From Dokdonella sp. (GTDB lineage: Bacteria > Pseudomonadota > Gammaproteobacteria > Xanthomonadales > Rhodanobacteraceae), in contig NZ_JAHCAS010000003.1 in the NCBI RefSeq assembly GCF_019634775.1, positions 124,001 through 188,000 on the forward strand: DNA of 64,000 nt, given 5' to 3'. The translations under genes and the position numbers were made by a program. Position 1 is the stretch's first letter. Every line of letters starts with the position of its first letter. Shown piece by piece: positions 47,503 to 57,706 of this stretch. The notes beneath the pieces are model-generated. The model did no database searches, was not told the origin of the DNA, and saw only the letters and a list, made by a program, of their open reading frames with translations.

Positions 47503-48903
47503 TCAGTGCTTGTTGCGCTTGGCGTGGCGGATCATGCGCTGGCGGCGCTTCTGCTGGCCTTCGCTCAGCACGTTCTTCTTGCCGGCGTAGGGGTTCTCGC
47601 TTTCGCTGAAGTCGATGCGGATCGGCGTGCCTTCGAGGCGGTAACGCTTGCGGAAGAAGTTCTCGAGGTAGCGCCGGTAGGACTCGGCCAGGTGCTTCGT
47701 GCGCGAACCGTGAATGACGATGGTCGGCGGATTCGATCCGCCTGGATGCGCGTACTTGAGCTTTGGCGCGTGGCCGCGCACGAGCGGCGGCTGGTAGGCG
47801 GCATAGGCCGCCTCCAGCGCGCGCGTGAGTTCCGACGAAGTGAGCTTGCGATTGGCTGCGGCGTAGGCGCGGTTGACCGCCTTCATGAGTTCGCCGATGC
47901 CGCTGCCGTGCAGCGCCGAGATCGTCACCTGCGGCGCCCACTCGACGAATACCAGCCGGCGCGCCAGCGAGACGCGGCATTGCTCGCGGTCGTACTTGGC
48001 CAGGCCATCCCACTTGTTGGCGGCGATCACCAGGGCACGGCCGGCATCGAGCACATGGCCGATGAGGGCCGCATCCTGGTCGGTCACACCCTCGCGCGCG
48101 TCGAGCACGACGACGACGACGTTGGCCGCCTCGACCGATTGCAGGGTCTTGATGACGCTGAATTTCTCGACCGCGTCGTCGATGCGGCCCTTGCGCCGGA
48201 CGCCGGCGGTGTCGATCAGGGTGTAACGGCGACCGTCGCGTTCGAGTGGCACGCGGATCGAGTCGCGCGTGGTGCCGGCGACATCAGAGACGATCACCCG
48301 GTCCTCACCGAGCAGGCGGTTGACCAGGGTCGACTTGCCGACATTCGGGCGGCCGACGATGGCGACACGCATGCCGCCTTCGTCGGCGTTGCTCGGCTCG
48401 GTCTCGATCTCCGGCGGCAGACGCTCCGCTACCGCGGCCAGCAGCGGCACCACGCCGCGGCCATGCGAGGCGGCAAGCGGAATCGCCGCGGCCGAACCGA
48501 GGCGCGAAAACTCGGCGAGCGCAGCCGCTTCGTCGAGGCCGTCGGTCTTGTTGACGCCAAGCACGAGCGGTTTGCCGAGCTTGCGCAAGCGGACGAGGAT
48601 CGCCTCGTCGCTCGGCAGCAGGCCGTCGCGCGCGTCGACGACGAAGACGACGACATCGGCCTCGCCGATGGCCAGCTCGACTTGGCGCGTGGTCAGGCCG
48701 GCCAGGCCTTCGTCGCTGTCGGCGATACCGCCGGTGTCGACGACGACGAAGCGGCGCGGTTCGAGCCGGCAGATGCCGTAGTGGCGGTCACGGGTGACGC
48801 CAGGCAGGTCGGCAACAAGGGCGTCGCGCGAACGCGTGAGGACGTTGAAGAGGGTCGACTTGCCGACGTTCGGGCGTCCGACCAGGGCGACGACGGGCAG
48901 CAT
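47503..48903 (-). CDS. der: Ribosome biogenesis GTPase Der (EngA)
   Basis: Der is a double-domain GTPase that matures the 50S subunit. The 466-residue protein has two G domains with GRPNVGKS near residues 9 and 184, DTGG and DTAG switches and NKTDG/NKWDG motifs, followed by a KH-like domain and a basic C-terminal tail ([16 protein letters not shown]). It follows bamB at a 92-base gap. Confidence 0.97.
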   Translation of the reverse strand: MLPVVALVGRPNVGKSTLFNVLTRSRDALVADLPGVTRDRHYGICRLEPRRFVVVDTGGIADSDEGLAGLTTRQVELAIGEADVVVFVVDARDGLLPSDEAILVRLRKLGKPLVLGVNKTDGLDEAAALAEFSRLGSAAAIPLAASHGRGVVPLLAAVAERLPPEIETEPSNADEGGMRVAIVGRPNVGKSTLVNRLLGEDRVIVSDVAGTTRDSIRVPLERDGRRYTLIDTAGVRRKGRIDDAVEKFSVIKTLQSVEAANVVVVVLDAREGVTDQDAALIGHVLDAGRALVIAANKWDGLAKYDREQCRVSLARRLVFVEWAPQVTISALHGSGIGELMKAVNRAYAAANRKLTSSELTRALEAAYAAYQPPLVRGHAPKLKYAHPGGSNPPTIVIHGSRTKHLAESYRRYLENFFRKRYRLEGTPIRIDFSESENPYAGKKNVLSEGQQKRRQRMIRHAKRNKH

Positions 48904-48995
48904 CGCGGGCGCTCCGTTGCGGATGGATCAAGCGGTACGGGCCCCGCCCGCACCGGAACCGCCCGCGGCCTCGCGGCGCGCGGGCGCGATTGATG

Positions 48996-50162
48996 TCAGG
49001 GCGTACGCCAGGCGCCGATGCGCCCTTCGACGTCCTCGACGTAGACGACATCGTCAGCGACGACCGGAGTGCTTTCGATCGGCTTCTTGCCGAGGCGCTG
49101 GCGGGCGACCAGGCGACCTTCGCCGAGTTCGAGCCAGTGCACCCAGCCGTCGAGGTCGCCGACCACGGCGTGGTTGCCGATGATTGCCGGCGCGGTCAGC
49201 CAGCGGTGGCGCAGTTCCTCGTTCTTCCAAAGGTTGGCACCGCTCTGGCGATCAAACGCCCACACGTTGCCTTCGGCATCGCTGGTGACGACGGCGGTCG
49301 CGCTGACGCCGACGCCGGCATAGCTGTTCATCTCGCGCCCCCAGGCCGGGCGACCGCTGTCGGCATAGAACACGGCGATCTGGCCGCGGTAGCCGACGGC
49401 GAATACTTCGTTGGCATCAACGACGACCTGACCATCGATGTCAGCGAGACGCTCAACCTCGGTGCGGCCCTCGGCGTTCGACAGCAACTGTGTCCACGCC
49501 AGCGCACCGTCGGAACTGCGCACGGCGACCAATCGACCACTGTCATAACCACCGACGACAAGGTCTCCGGCGATTACCGGCGAGGAATTGCCGCGCAGGC
49601 TGAGCGCCGGCACAGCCTGCTCGTAGACCCACTTGCGCGAACCGTCGGCCGGGTCGATGCCGAACAGGCGACCATTCTGCGCACGCACGGCGACGAGATC
49701 GTTGCCCATTGCCGGTGCCGTGATGATTTCGGCATCGATCCGGCTCTGCCAGCGCGGGCTGCCATCCGTCGCGGAAAAGGCATGCAGGGAACCCTCCAGG
49801 GAGCCGACGACGACGAGGTCGCCATTCGCTGCAGGGCCACCGGACCAGCGTTCCTTCTTGTCGCGCACGCTCCACAGGTTGCGCCCGGTGGCAGCGTCCA
49901 GCGCCTGCACGCTGCCGTCGACACCCGCCACATAGAGACGGCCATCGGCCACTGCCGGGCGCAGTCGAGCACCCGAGTTGCCGGCACCTTTGCCCGGCGT
50001 GGCCGTCCACAGGGACTGTACAGCGAGGGTCGGCGTGAACGACTCCGACAGCGGCGTCGGCGGCTCGACGTTGTCCTTGCGGCCAAGCTTGTCGAGCCAC
50101 TTGCAGCCACCGAGTGCAACGATGGCTGCCGCGATGACGGGGACGACGAGGGCGCGCTTCAT
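48996..50162 (-). CDS. bamB: Outer-membrane assembly lipoprotein BamB
   Basis: BamB is the WD40-like propeller subunit of the BAM machine that inserts beta-barrel proteins. The 388-residue protein has a lipoprotein signal (lipobox LGGC) and repeated propeller strands such as GRLYVAGVDGSVQALDAATG. It overlaps yfgM by four bases (ATGA) and is followed by der, the conserved gammaproteobacterial order. Confidence 0.95.
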   Translation of the reverse strand: MKRALVVPVIAAAIVALGGCKWLDKLGRKDNVEPPTPLSESFTPTLAVQSLWTATPGKGAGNSGARLRPAVADGRLYVAGVDGSVQALDAATGRNLWSVRDKKERWSGGPAANGDLVVVGSLEGSLHAFSATDGSPRWQSRIDAEIITAPAMGNDLVAVRAQNGRLFGIDPADGSRKWVYEQAVPALSLRGNSSPVIAGDLVVGGYDSGRLVAVRSSDGALAWTQLLSNAEGRTEVERLADIDGQVVVDANEVFAVGYRGQIAVFYADSGRPAWGREMNSYAGVGVSATAVVTSDAEGNVWAFDRQSGANLWKNEELRHRWLTAPAIIGNHAVVGDLDGWVHWLELGEGRLVARQRLGKKPIESTPVVADDVVYVEDVEGRIGAWRTP

Positions 50163-50809
50163 GAATTCTGTTTCTCCGCATCCGGCAGGTCGCCAAGCTT
50201 CATCTCGATCAGGTCGCGGCCCGGCGACATCGGGTCAAGCGCCTTCAGCGCTTCTTCGTAGGCCGAGCGCGCATCGGCACTGCGACCAAGCCGGGTGAGT
50301 GCGTCGCCTCGCAGTTCACTGGCGAGTGCGACGAAATCCGTTTTCGACATGCCGTCAATTCGCGCAAGGGCTCCGGACGCGTCACCGTTGGCCAGCAGGA
50401 CGCTGGCCATGCGCAGCGCCACCAGTGCCTTCAGCGTGGAGTCCTTGGTGTTGGCGTCGGCAACAGCGAGCGCGGCCTGGGCGGCAGCGAGATCCCCCTT
50501 GGCAACCGCCTTCTCGGCCTGTTCGAGCGATGCGAACACCACGTACGGACTGCCTGCATGGTTGCTGCGCAGGGCGTCGGCGATCTTCGTTGCATCGTCT
50601 TCGCGCCCAGCCTCCATGGCGTCGGCAAAGGCGCGGAATTGCATCGCCGCCTCGCCTTGTGTGCGTACCTGGCGCAGCTTCCACTGCTGCCAACCGAAAA
50701 TCAGGGACAGGCCGATTGCGATACCAACCGCGATCGAAACCCAGTTGTCACGCACCCACTTGCGGACCAGTTCGCCTTGTTCGTGTTCGTCGAGGACTTC
50801 GAAAGCCAT
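50159..50809 (-). CDS. yfgM: YfgM-like tetratricopeptide inner-membrane protein
   Basis: This 216-residue protein has a short cytoplasmic start, one membrane helix (about residues 24-42, VSIAVGIAIGLSLIFGW) and TPR-like helical repeats in the periplasm. In E. coli YfgM assists the periplasmic chaperone network and binds the Sec translocon with PpiD. Its stop overlaps the bamB start, and it lies 123 bases after rodZ, where ispG and hisS would stand in many relatives. Confidence 0.92.
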   Translation of the reverse strand: MAFEVLDEHEQGELVRKWVRDNWVSIAVGIAIGLSLIFGWQQWKLRQVRTQGEAAMQFRAFADAMEAGREDDATKIADALRSNHAGSPYVVFASLEQAEKAVAKGDLAAAQAALAVADANTKDSTLKALVALRMASVLLANGDASGALARIDGMSKTDFVALASELRGDALTRLGRSADARSAYEEALKALDPMSPGRDLIEMKLGDLPDAEKQNS

Positions 50810-50932
50810 GCCATATCACCGGAGTTGACCGTCGCGCACGGATCAGGCGCCAGCCAGCCGGCGCCACGCGAAGCGGCGCAGGATATCAGGAAACCGGAGC
50901 AAGCCCGTAAAAAAGCCGTGGATGCGGACGGC

Positions 50933-52009
50933 TCAAAGTTCGACGCGGGCGACCTTGGCGTCGCTGCCGAACAGCTTCAGATGAGCGACATTGGCGCGGC
51001 GGAACGGTGCGAGGTCGATGACTTCCCCGTCGGCGACGACTTCGGCCCCCTCGGCATTGCCGATGCGCACGGTGATCACGTCGTCGCTCGAATACCGGCG
51101 TTCGGTTCCGGCGCTGAGCAGCCCATATTCGAGTTTCTCGCCATTCGCGGCGGTCACCTCGACCCAACTCGCCTCACGCAGGTGCAGCGACAGCGAATGC
51201 GCGGCCTTGTCTGTGACCGGGGACGGCGCCACGGACGACGTCACTGCGGGGAACGGCGCCATCGAGGCCACGACCGGCGCCGGTTCCAACGCCATTGGCG
51301 CGGACACCGGTACGACGGTGGCCTCGACCGCAGCCGGCTCGGTGACGACGGTGGTTGGTGTGGCCGCAACCGTCGTCACCACCGGGGCGGAGTCGAGGAC
51401 GACCGTGCGCGCAAGGTTCTGCGCGAGCCCACCATGCGTGGCGAGCCAGACCGCCGGACCGATGACCAGGCCGGTCAGGATCAGATATGTCGCGCTGACC
51501 GAGTAGCGGTCGAGCAGATAGCGTGAACGTGAGATTGCGCCTGTGGCAACCAGCGGCTCCTCGGCTTGCGCATGCCGGGTGACAACCGCATCGGCCAGTT
51601 CGACGGGCAGGCCGAGCAGGCGGGTGTAGCCGACCAGGTAGCCGCGCAGATAGACCGCGTGGCTGATGCCGGCATAGTCCTCCTCCTCGATGCGGCGGAC
51701 GAGGCTGGCCTGCCACTTGAGGCGTGCGGCAACGTCCTCACGTGACCAGCCGCGACGCTCGCGCTCGATGCGCAGACGCGCACCGATGCCGACGTCGTCC
51801 GGCGGGGCGGCCAACGAGCAGCCTGCAGGATCCCGTTCATGGGACTGCGCATCGACCAGTTCAGCGTGCTCGGGGCCGGCGTTGCTCACTGTTTGGTTCT
51901 CCGGAAACAGCGTCAGGTCGAGCTGGCGAGGATCCACCTCGCCGGTCCGACCGGATGATTCGTCCATGCGACCTTCCCACCGCATGGCTTGGGCTTCGTC
52001 GATCGGCAT
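50933..52009 (-). CDS. rodZ: RodZ-like cytoskeletal/cell-shape protein
   Basis: This 358-residue protein has a helix-turn-helix domain (about residues 74-140, with VYLRGYLVGYTRLLGL), a membrane helix (about 172-191), a Pro/Ala/Val/Thr-rich periplasmic linker and a C-terminal DUF4115 beta domain, the RodZ layout. RodZ links MreB filaments to the wall machinery. The first 70 residues are an unusual acidic extension before the HTH. The ATG at 52009 overlaps the pilF stop by one base (TGATG); a start at residue 15 is also possible. Confidence 0.9.
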   Translation of the reverse strand: MPIDEAQAMRWEGRMDESSGRTGEVDPRQLDLTLFPENQTVSNAGPEHAELVDAQSHERDPAGCSLAAPPDDVGIGARLRIERERRGWSREDVAARLKWQASLVRRIEEEDYAGISHAVYLRGYLVGYTRLLGLPVELADAVVTRHAQAEEPLVATGAISRSRYLLDRYSVSATYLILTGLVIGPAVWLATHGGLAQNLARTVVLDSAPVVTTVAATPTTVVTEPAAVEATVVPVSAPMALEPAPVVASMAPFPAVTSSVAPSPVTDKAAHSLSLHLREASWVEVTAANGEKLEYGLLSAGTERRYSSDDVITVRIGNAEGAEVVADGEVIDLAPFRRANVAHLKLFGSDAKVARVEL

Positions 52010-52809
52010 CAGGATGAACCCGGGTTGTCAAGCATCCGTGCCTGTTCGGAATCGGGGAAACGCTCGCGCAGACGTCGTGTGTAGTCGACAGCCGCGCTCG
52101 CGTTGCCGAGCCGAAGCTCGATGTTGCGTCCGAGCATCAGGGATTCCGCACTCCCCCCGCCGACTGCCTCGTAACGCTGGATGAAGGCGCGCGCCTTGAA
52201 GAACTCGTTCTTGCGGTAGAGCACGTCGGCCAGTCCGAGCAATGCCACAGCCTGGTTGGGATCGCGGTCGAGGGCGAGGCGAAGATCGCGCTCGGCCACA
52301 TCGAACCTGCCGGCCTTGATCGCACACGATCCCGCATTGGTCAAGGCCACTACCGGGGTCTGATAGAACGGATCCGCGACGGCCTTCTCGAAATAACCTG
52401 CCGAGTCGTCATAACGGCCGAGCGCATTGCACAGGAACCAGCCGTAGTTGTTGTTCTCGTTGCCCGACCTCGGCCGCAGTTGCACCGCGCGCCGGTAGTG
52501 CTCCTCGGCCTTGGCACGGTCGCCGATCTGCTCGTAGAGAACTGCAATGACGGTGTGCGCATCCGTGTAGCGCGGATCGGCGGATAGTGCCTTGTTGAGC
52601 TTCTCGAGGGCGATCTCCAGCTTGCCTTGGCGCATATAGCCCAGGCCAAGCTCGGTATTCTCCTTGGCCGCCTTGGTGCGCGGATCATCCGGATTCGATT
52701 TCGCCGGCGCATCGACGACACTGGACGGCCGCGAACCACCGCCGCTGCTGGCGCAGCCGGCGATGGCCAAGGCAAGCAGGCACACAACGACGGCACGTTC
52801 ACGCCGCAT
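52009..52809 (-). CDS. pilF: Type IV pilus assembly lipoprotein PilF/PilW
   Basis: This 266-residue lipoprotein (lipobox IAGC) consists of TPR units, e.g. [19 protein letters not shown] and [16 protein letters not shown]. PilF is the pilotin that helps PilQ secretin reach the outer membrane and assemble. GGAGG eight bases upstream supports the ATG at 52809 over a GTG three codons earlier. It overlaps the end of rlmN by 11 bases. Confidence 0.93.
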   Translation of the reverse strand: MRRERAVVVCLLALAIAGCASSGGGSRPSSVVDAPAKSNPDDPRTKAAKENTELGLGYMRQGKLEIALEKLNKALSADPRYTDAHTVIAVLYEQIGDRAKAEEHYRRAVQLRPRSGNENNNYGWFLCNALGRYDDSAGYFEKAVADPFYQTPVVALTNAGSCAIKAGRFDVAERDLRLALDRDPNQAVALLGLADVLYRKNEFFKARAFIQRYEAVGGGSAESLMLGRNIELRLGNASAAVDYTRRLRERFPDSEQARMLDNPGSS

Positions 52810-53914
52810 CGGCGACACCTCCGGTCAGCTTGCGCTGGAATTCCGCTTGGCGGCGCGTGCGGTCCATGACCTGACCCTTGAGCTGTCCGCAGGCTGCATC
52901 GATGTCGTCGCCACGCGTGCGTCTGACCATGGTGAGGACATTGGCATCGAGCAGGATCTTCTGGAACGCACGAATGGTCGTCTCGTCGGACCGCTCGAAG
53001 CGCGTGCCGGCGAACGGGTTGAACGGAATCAGGTTGACCTTGCTCGGAACCTTGCGCATCAGCTTGACCAACTGCCGCGCGAGCTCCGGGGTGTCGTTGA
53101 CACCCTTCATCATGGTGTACTCGAAGGTGATCGTTGTGCGCGGGCGGCGCGCGGCGTAGCGCGCGCAGGCATCGATCAATTCGCTGATCGGATACTTCCT
53201 GTTCAGCGGCACCAGTTCGGTGCGCAGTGCATCGTTCGGGGCATGCAGCGACACAGCCAGCGAGACGTCGCTCTCCTCCGAGAGACGATCGATCATCGGT
53301 ACCAGACCAGCGGTCGACAGGGTGACGCGCTTGTTGGCGAGGCCGAAGCCAAGGTCGTCGCGCATGATGCTCATCGCACGCACGACGTTGTCGAAATTGA
53401 GCAGCGGCTCACCCATGCCCATCATGACCACATTGGTGAGCTTGCGCTGATGGTGCGGGACGTTGCCGAGGTGGCGCGCCGCCACCCAGACCTGACCTAT
53501 GATCTCGGCAGTCGACAGGTTGCGGTTGAAGCCCTGCGTGGCAGTCGAGCAGAACTGGCAGTTCAGTCCGCAGCCGACCTGCGAGGACACGCACAGCGTG
53601 CCGCGCGTGCTTTCCGGGATGAACACCGTCTCGATCGCGTTGCGGCTGTCCATGCCGAGCAACCACTTGTGGGTGCCGTCCGTCGACTGTTTTTCGAACA
53701 GCACGTTCGGCGGCACGATCTCGGCGATGCCTTCGAGCTTGGCACGCAGCGCCTTGCCGACATCGGTCATCGCGGAAAAATCGGTGACGTGCCGGTGGTA
53801 GATCCATTTCATGACCTGGTCGGCACGATACGGCTTCTCGCCGGCCTGCGCGAAGAACTCGCGCAGGCCTTGGCGATCGAGGCCGAACAGGTTGGATTTT
53901 TCCACGGCCGTCAC
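52799..53914 (-). CDS. rlmN: 23S rRNA/tRNA adenine-C2 methyltransferase RlmN
   Basis: RlmN is a radical-SAM enzyme that methylates C2 of A2503 in 23S rRNA and A37 in some tRNAs. The 371-residue protein has the CxxxCxxC cluster motif in [12 protein letters not shown] and the catalytic cysteines in the usual places, including [10 protein letters not shown] and a late Cys near [13 protein letters not shown]. The start codon is GTG, eight bases after ndk; a second GTG three codons in is possible. Confidence 0.96.
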   Translation of the reverse strand: MTAVEKSNLFGLDRQGLREFFAQAGEKPYRADQVMKWIYHRHVTDFSAMTDVGKALRAKLEGIAEIVPPNVLFEKQSTDGTHKWLLGMDSRNAIETVFIPESTRGTLCVSSQVGCGLNCQFCSTATQGFNRNLSTAEIIGQVWVAARHLGNVPHHQRKLTNVVMMGMGEPLLNFDNVVRAMSIMRDDLGFGLANKRVTLSTAGLVPMIDRLSEESDVSLAVSLHAPNDALRTELVPLNRKYPISELIDACARYAARRPRTTITFEYTMMKGVNDTPELARQLVKLMRKVPSKVNLIPFNPFAGTRFERSDETTIRAFQKILLDANVLTMVRRTRGDDIDAACGQLKGQVMDRTRRQAEFQRKLTGGVADAA

Positions 53915-53922
53915 ATGCCCGC

Positions 53923-54348
53923 TCAGCGTGCCGCGATCTCGGACGCGGCGAAGAAGTAGGCGATTTCCTGCGCTGCCGTTTCCGGTGCGTCGGAGCCGTG
54001 CACGGCATTCGCATCGATCGAGTCGGCGAAATCGGCACGGATCGTGCCCTTGTCTGCCTTCTTCGGATCGGTGGCCCCCATCAGCTCACGGTTCTTGGCG
54101 ATTGCGCTTTCGCCTTCGAGCACCTGGATCATCACCGGACCCGAGATCATGAACTCGACCAGCGCACCGAAGAACGGCCGCTCGCGATGGACCGCGTAGA
54201 AACCTTCCGCCTCGGCGCGCGAGAGCTGCTTCATGCGTGCGGCGACGACCTTCAGGCCGCCCTTCTCGAAACGGGAATAGATTTCGCCGATGACGTTCTT
54301 CTTCACGGCATCGGGCTTGATGATCGACAGGGTGCGCTCCAGCGCCAT
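53923..54348 (-). CDS. ndk: Nucleoside diphosphate kinase
   Basis: Ndk equilibrates nucleoside triphosphate pools by a phospho-histidine ping-pong mechanism. The 141-residue protein begins [16 protein letters not shown] and has the catalytic [12 protein letters not shown] motif. It is the first gene of the minus-strand run that continues with rlmN, pilF and rodZ. Confidence 0.98.
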   Translation of the reverse strand: MALERTLSIIKPDAVKKNVIGEIYSRFEKGGLKVVAARMKQLSRAEAEGFYAVHRERPFFGALVEFMISGPVMIQVLEGESAIAKNRELMGATDPKKADKGTIRADFADSIDANAVHGSDAPETAAQEIAYFFAASEIAAR

Positions 54349-54513
54349 TGTTCGGGGACCTTGCGTTTTCGGGGACAGGGGAACCGCGGCGGACGGGCGC
54401 CGGGAAGCAAAACCACGTCAATCCGGGCAGTTAGCGGGCAAATCCGCTGCGCATTCTAGATCGATTTCGTGACCATGTGCACCCCGCAAGTGCGCACGGG
54501 GTCGCGTTTTCCA

Positions 54514-54542
54514 TTGCCGGCCAGCCCCCCCCCACGTATGAT
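54514..54542 (+). promoter_or_regulatory. Sigma-70 promoter of the TetR regulator gene
   Basis: A -35 box TTGCCG (54514-54519) and a -10 box TATGAT (54537-54542) are separated by 17 bases, ideal spacing with a 5/6 match to the -10 consensus. Transcription would start near 54549, about 30 bases before the GTG start codon. Confidence 0.7.
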
Positions 54543-54543
54543 T

Positions 54544-54557
54544 CAAACAGTTGTTCG
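54544..54557. promoter_or_regulatory. Imperfect palindrome over the transcription start, candidate operator
   Basis: CAAACAGTTGTTCG matches its own reverse complement at 10 of 14 positions and lies directly after the -10 box of the TetR gene, a place suited to autorepression. Its CAAAC...GTT-type half-sites resemble those of fatty-acid TetR regulators such as PsrA, but the match is partial. Confidence 0.4.
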
Positions 54558-54578
54558 ACATCGATCGCAGGGAACCCC

Positions 54579-55196
54579 GTGGACTCGCCGCACTTCTCGA
54601 CCAAGGAGCGCATCCTCGGCGCCGCCGAGGAACTGTTCGCACGCAACGGTTTCGCCGGTGCCTCGCTGCGTGAACTGACCGCCGCCGCCAAGGTCAACCT
54701 CGCCGCAGTGAACTATCACTTCGGCTCCAAGGACAATCTCGTCAACGAGGTCTTCCGCCGCCGCCTCGACGAACTCAGCACACAGCGCCTCGATGCGCTG
54801 GCGCGCGTGCTCGCACAGCCACGAGTGACCCTCGAGGATCTGCTCGCCGCCTTCATACACCCGGCGCTCGCGCTGTCGATCGACACGAGTGGCGGCGCGA
54901 CCTTCATGCGTGTGCTGGCTCGTGCCTATGCTGAACACAACGAGCGCCTGCGCCGGTTCCTGTCGGACAACTACGGGCATGTGCTGAAGGAGTTCGCCAA
55001 CGCCTTCGGCGCTCAGTTGCCGCACCTCGACAAGGAGGAACTGTACTGGCGCATCGACATCATCGCCGGAGCGCTGACCTATGCGATGGCCGACTTCGGC
55101 GTCATCAAGCGAAGCTCGAGCATGTCCGAGCAGGCCCACCGCGAACGGGCGGCCGAGCATCTGATCCGGTTCGCGGCCGCCGGGTTGCGGGCGTAA
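54579..55196 (+). CDS. TetR family transcriptional regulator, probably of fatty acid degradation
   Basis: This 205-residue regulator has an N-terminal helix-turn-helix (STKERILGAAEELFARNGF ... VNYHFGSKDNL) and a ligand-binding helical core. I place the start at GTG 54579 (AGGGA seven bases upstream, Val-Asp-Ser-Pro), downstream of the promoter described here; an ATG at 54477 would lie upstream of that promoter. Its position directly before fadN and fadA suggests control by fatty acyl ligands, as for PsrA or FadR-type TetR proteins, which is inference. Confidence 0.85.
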   Translation: MDSPHFSTKERILGAAEELFARNGFAGASLRELTAAAKVNLAAVNYHFGSKDNLVNEVFRRRLDELSTQRLDALARVLAQPRVTLEDLLAAFIHPALALSIDTSGGATFMRVLARAYAEHNERLRRFLSDNYGHVLKEFANAFGAQLPHLDKEELYWRIDIIAGALTYAMADFGVIKRSSSMSEQAHRERAAEHLIRFAAAGLRA

Positions 55197-55330
55197 CCGG
55201 CGCGATCGTCCCTGCTCGCTGCTGCGAGAGAACCCGAGCCACTTCCCGAACATCGCATCTTCGTATCGTCCAATAGCGGCAATCCATGGCCGCACTTTTC
55301 AAGTCAACGCTTTCAACTTTGGAGTTTTCG

Positions 55331-57700
55331 ATGAACAACCCATTCCTCCGCATCCGCAAGGCCGCCGTGCTCGGTGCCGGCGTCATGGGTGCGCAGATCG
55401 CTGCGCACCTGACCAATGCCGACGTCGAGACCGTGCTGTTCGACCTGCCGGCGAAGGAAGGGCCGAAAAGCGGCATCGCGATCAAGGCGATCGCCAACCT
55501 CGCCAAGCTCTCGCCCGCGCCACTGGCTGATGCGACACGCGCGACGGCGATCATCCCGGCCAACTACGACGAACACCTCGATCTTCTGAAGGACTGCGAT
55601 CTGATCATCGAAGCGATCGCCGAGCGGCTCGACTGGAAGCTCGACCTTTACAAGAAGATTGCGCCATATGTATCTGATTCTGCTTTCGTTGCAAGCAATA
55701 CCTCAGGCCTGTCGATCAATGCCCTGGCCGAAGCACTGCCGGCCGCGCTGCGCCCGCGCTTCAGCGGCATCCACTTCTTCAACCCGCCGCGCTACATGCA
55801 CCTGGTCGAACTGATCCCGGCGCGCGAGACGGATTGTGGCCTGCTCGGCGCGCTCGAAGCCTTCCTGACCAGCACGCTCGGCAAGGGCGTCGTCTACGCC
55901 AAGGACACGCCGAACTTCATCGGCAACCGCATCGGCGTGTTCTCGATCCTCGCCACGATGCACCACACCGAACAGTTCAGGCTCGGCTTCGACGCCGTCG
56001 ACGCGATCACCGGCCCGGCCATCGGCCGCCCGAAGAGCGCGACCTACCGCACCTCGGACGTGGTCGGTCTCGACACCATGGCGCACGTCATCAAGACCAT
56101 GCGCGACACCCTGCCCGACGATCCCTGGCACCGCTACTTCAACGCCCCGGCCTGGCTGCAGGCGCTGATCGACCAGGGCGCGCTCGGCCAGAAGACCGGC
56201 GCCGGCTTCTTCCGCAAGGTCGGCAAGGACATCCACGTCCTCGACCTCGGCAAACGGGATTACCGCCCGGCCAGCGAGGGCGCCAGCGAGGAAACCGCGA
56301 AGATCCTCGCAATCAAGGATCCGGCGGAAAAGTTTGCCGCCCTGCGCACCTCGACCGACCCGCAGGCGCAGTTCCTTTGGGCGATGTTCCGCGACCTCTT
56401 CCACTACACCGCCTACCACCTGGCCGACATCGCCGACAGCGCTCGCCACGTCGACCTCGCGATCCGCTGGGGCTACGGCTGGAAGCTTGGCCCGTTCGAG
56501 ACCTGGCAGGCTGCCGGCTGGAAGCAGGTCGCGCAGTGGATCGCCGAGGACATCGCCGCGGGCAAGGCCATGAGCACCGCACCGCTGCCTGCCTGGGTCA
56601 GCGATGGTCGTGATGGCGTGCACGGGCCTGATGGTTCGTACTCGCCGACCACCGGCCGCAACCTGCCGCGCTCGAATGCCCCGGTCTACGCGCGCCAACC
56701 GTTCCCAGACCCCTTGCTCGGCGAGCGCTTCGATACCGGCACGACCGCCTGGGAAAACGACGGTGTACGCCTTTGGTCGTTTGGCGACGACGTCGGCGTC
56801 ATCTCGTTCAAGACGAAGATGAACACGGTCAACGACGCCGTGCTGGACGGCCTGCAACGCGCGATCGAGGAAGCGGAAAAAGCATTCAAGGCGGTCGTGA
56901 TCTGGCAGACCGGGGAACCGTTCTCGGCTGGCGCCGACCTCAAGGGCGCACTCGGCCTGATCCAGGCCGGCAAGATCGACGCCTTCGAGGCGATGGTGGC
57001 GAACTTCCAGGCCACCAGCATGCGCATCAAGTATTCGCTGGTCCCCATTGTCGCCGCCGTGCGCGGCATGGCCTTTGGCGGCGGCTGCGAATTCCAGATG
57101 CATGCAGCACGCACAGTGGCCGCGCTGGAAAGCTACATCGGCCTGGTCGAAGCCGGTGTAGGTCTGCTGCCGGCCGGCGGCGGCCTCAAGGAACTCGCCC
57201 TGCGCGCGTCGCGCAACCCGGTCGGCGACGCCTTCGACGGGGTCAAGCGCATGTTCGAGACGGTCGCCATGGCGAAGGTCTCGGGCAGTGCACTCGAAGC
57301 CAAGCAGCTCGGCCTGCTGCGCCCCGACGACGTCATCGTATTCAATGCCTATGAACTGCTCCACGTCGCGCGGACGGTCGCCGCGGCGATGGCCGATTCG
57401 GGCTGGCGCCCGCCACTGCCGGCGCGCGACATCAGCGTAGCCGGTGACGTCGGCACGGCCACGCTCAAGATGATGCTGGTCAACATGCGCGAAGGCCGCT
57501 TCATCTCGGCGCACGATTTCGAGATTGCCAGCCGCATCGCCGACACGCTGTGCGGCGGCACCATCGAGCGCGGCTCGCAGGTCGATGAGCAGTGGCTGCT
57601 CGACCTCGAGCGCAGGCATTTCGTCGAACTCGCACAGATGCCGAAGACGCAGGAGCGCATCGCCCACACGCTCTCCACCGGCAAGCCGCTGAGGAATTGA
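55331..57700 (+). CDS. fadN: 3-hydroxyacyl-CoA dehydrogenase/enoyl-CoA hydratase fusion (FadN type)
   Basis: This 789-residue beta-oxidation enzyme carries the 3-hydroxyacyl-CoA dehydrogenase first (Rossmann GAGVMG at residues 16-21, HFFNPPRYMHLVEL) and the enoyl-CoA hydratase at the C-terminus (FSAGADLKGAL near 537, GGGCEFQMHAA). That order, and the length, match B. subtilis FadN and are the reverse of E. coli FadB. GGAG precedes the ATG. It is followed by the thiolase fadA after a 119-base gap holding an inverted repeat. Confidence 0.93.
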   Translation: MNNPFLRIRKAAVLGAGVMGAQIAAHLTNADVETVLFDLPAKEGPKSGIAIKAIANLAKLSPAPLADATRATAIIPANYDEHLDLLKDCDLIIEAIAERLDWKLDLYKKIAPYVSDSAFVASNTSGLSINALAEALPAALRPRFSGIHFFNPPRYMHLVELIPARETDCGLLGALEAFLTSTLGKGVVYAKDTPNFIGNRIGVFSILATMHHTEQFRLGFDAVDAITGPAIGRPKSATYRTSDVVGLDTMAHVIKTMRDTLPDDPWHRYFNAPAWLQALIDQGALGQKTGAGFFRKVGKDIHVLDLGKRDYRPASEGASEETAKILAIKDPAEKFAALRTSTDPQAQFLWAMFRDLFHYTAYHLADIADSARHVDLAIRWGYGWKLGPFETWQAAGWKQVAQWIAEDIAAGKAMSTAPLPAWVSDGRDGVHGPDGSYSPTTGRNLPRSNAPVYARQPFPDPLLGERFDTGTTAWENDGVRLWSFGDDVGVISFKTKMNTVNDAVLDGLQRAIEEAEKAFKAVVIWQTGEPFSAGADLKGALGLIQAGKIDAFEAMVANFQATSMRIKYSLVPIVAAVRGMAFGGGCEFQMHAARTVAALESYIGLVEAGVGLLPAGGGLKELALRASRNPVGDAFDGVKRMFETVAMAKVSGSALEAKQLGLLRPDDVIVFNAYELLHVARTVAAAMADSGWRPPLPARDISVAGDVGTATLKMMLVNMREGRFISAHDFEIASRIADTLCGGTIERGSQVDEQWLLDLERRHFVELAQMPKTQERIAHTLSTGKPLRN

Positions 57701-57706
57701 TCAAAG

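Noticed and set aside
55703..57667. A 654-codon minus-strand frame
   Set aside because: Fully antisense to fadN; Arg/Asp/Glu-rich composition typical of a reverse-strand shadow.
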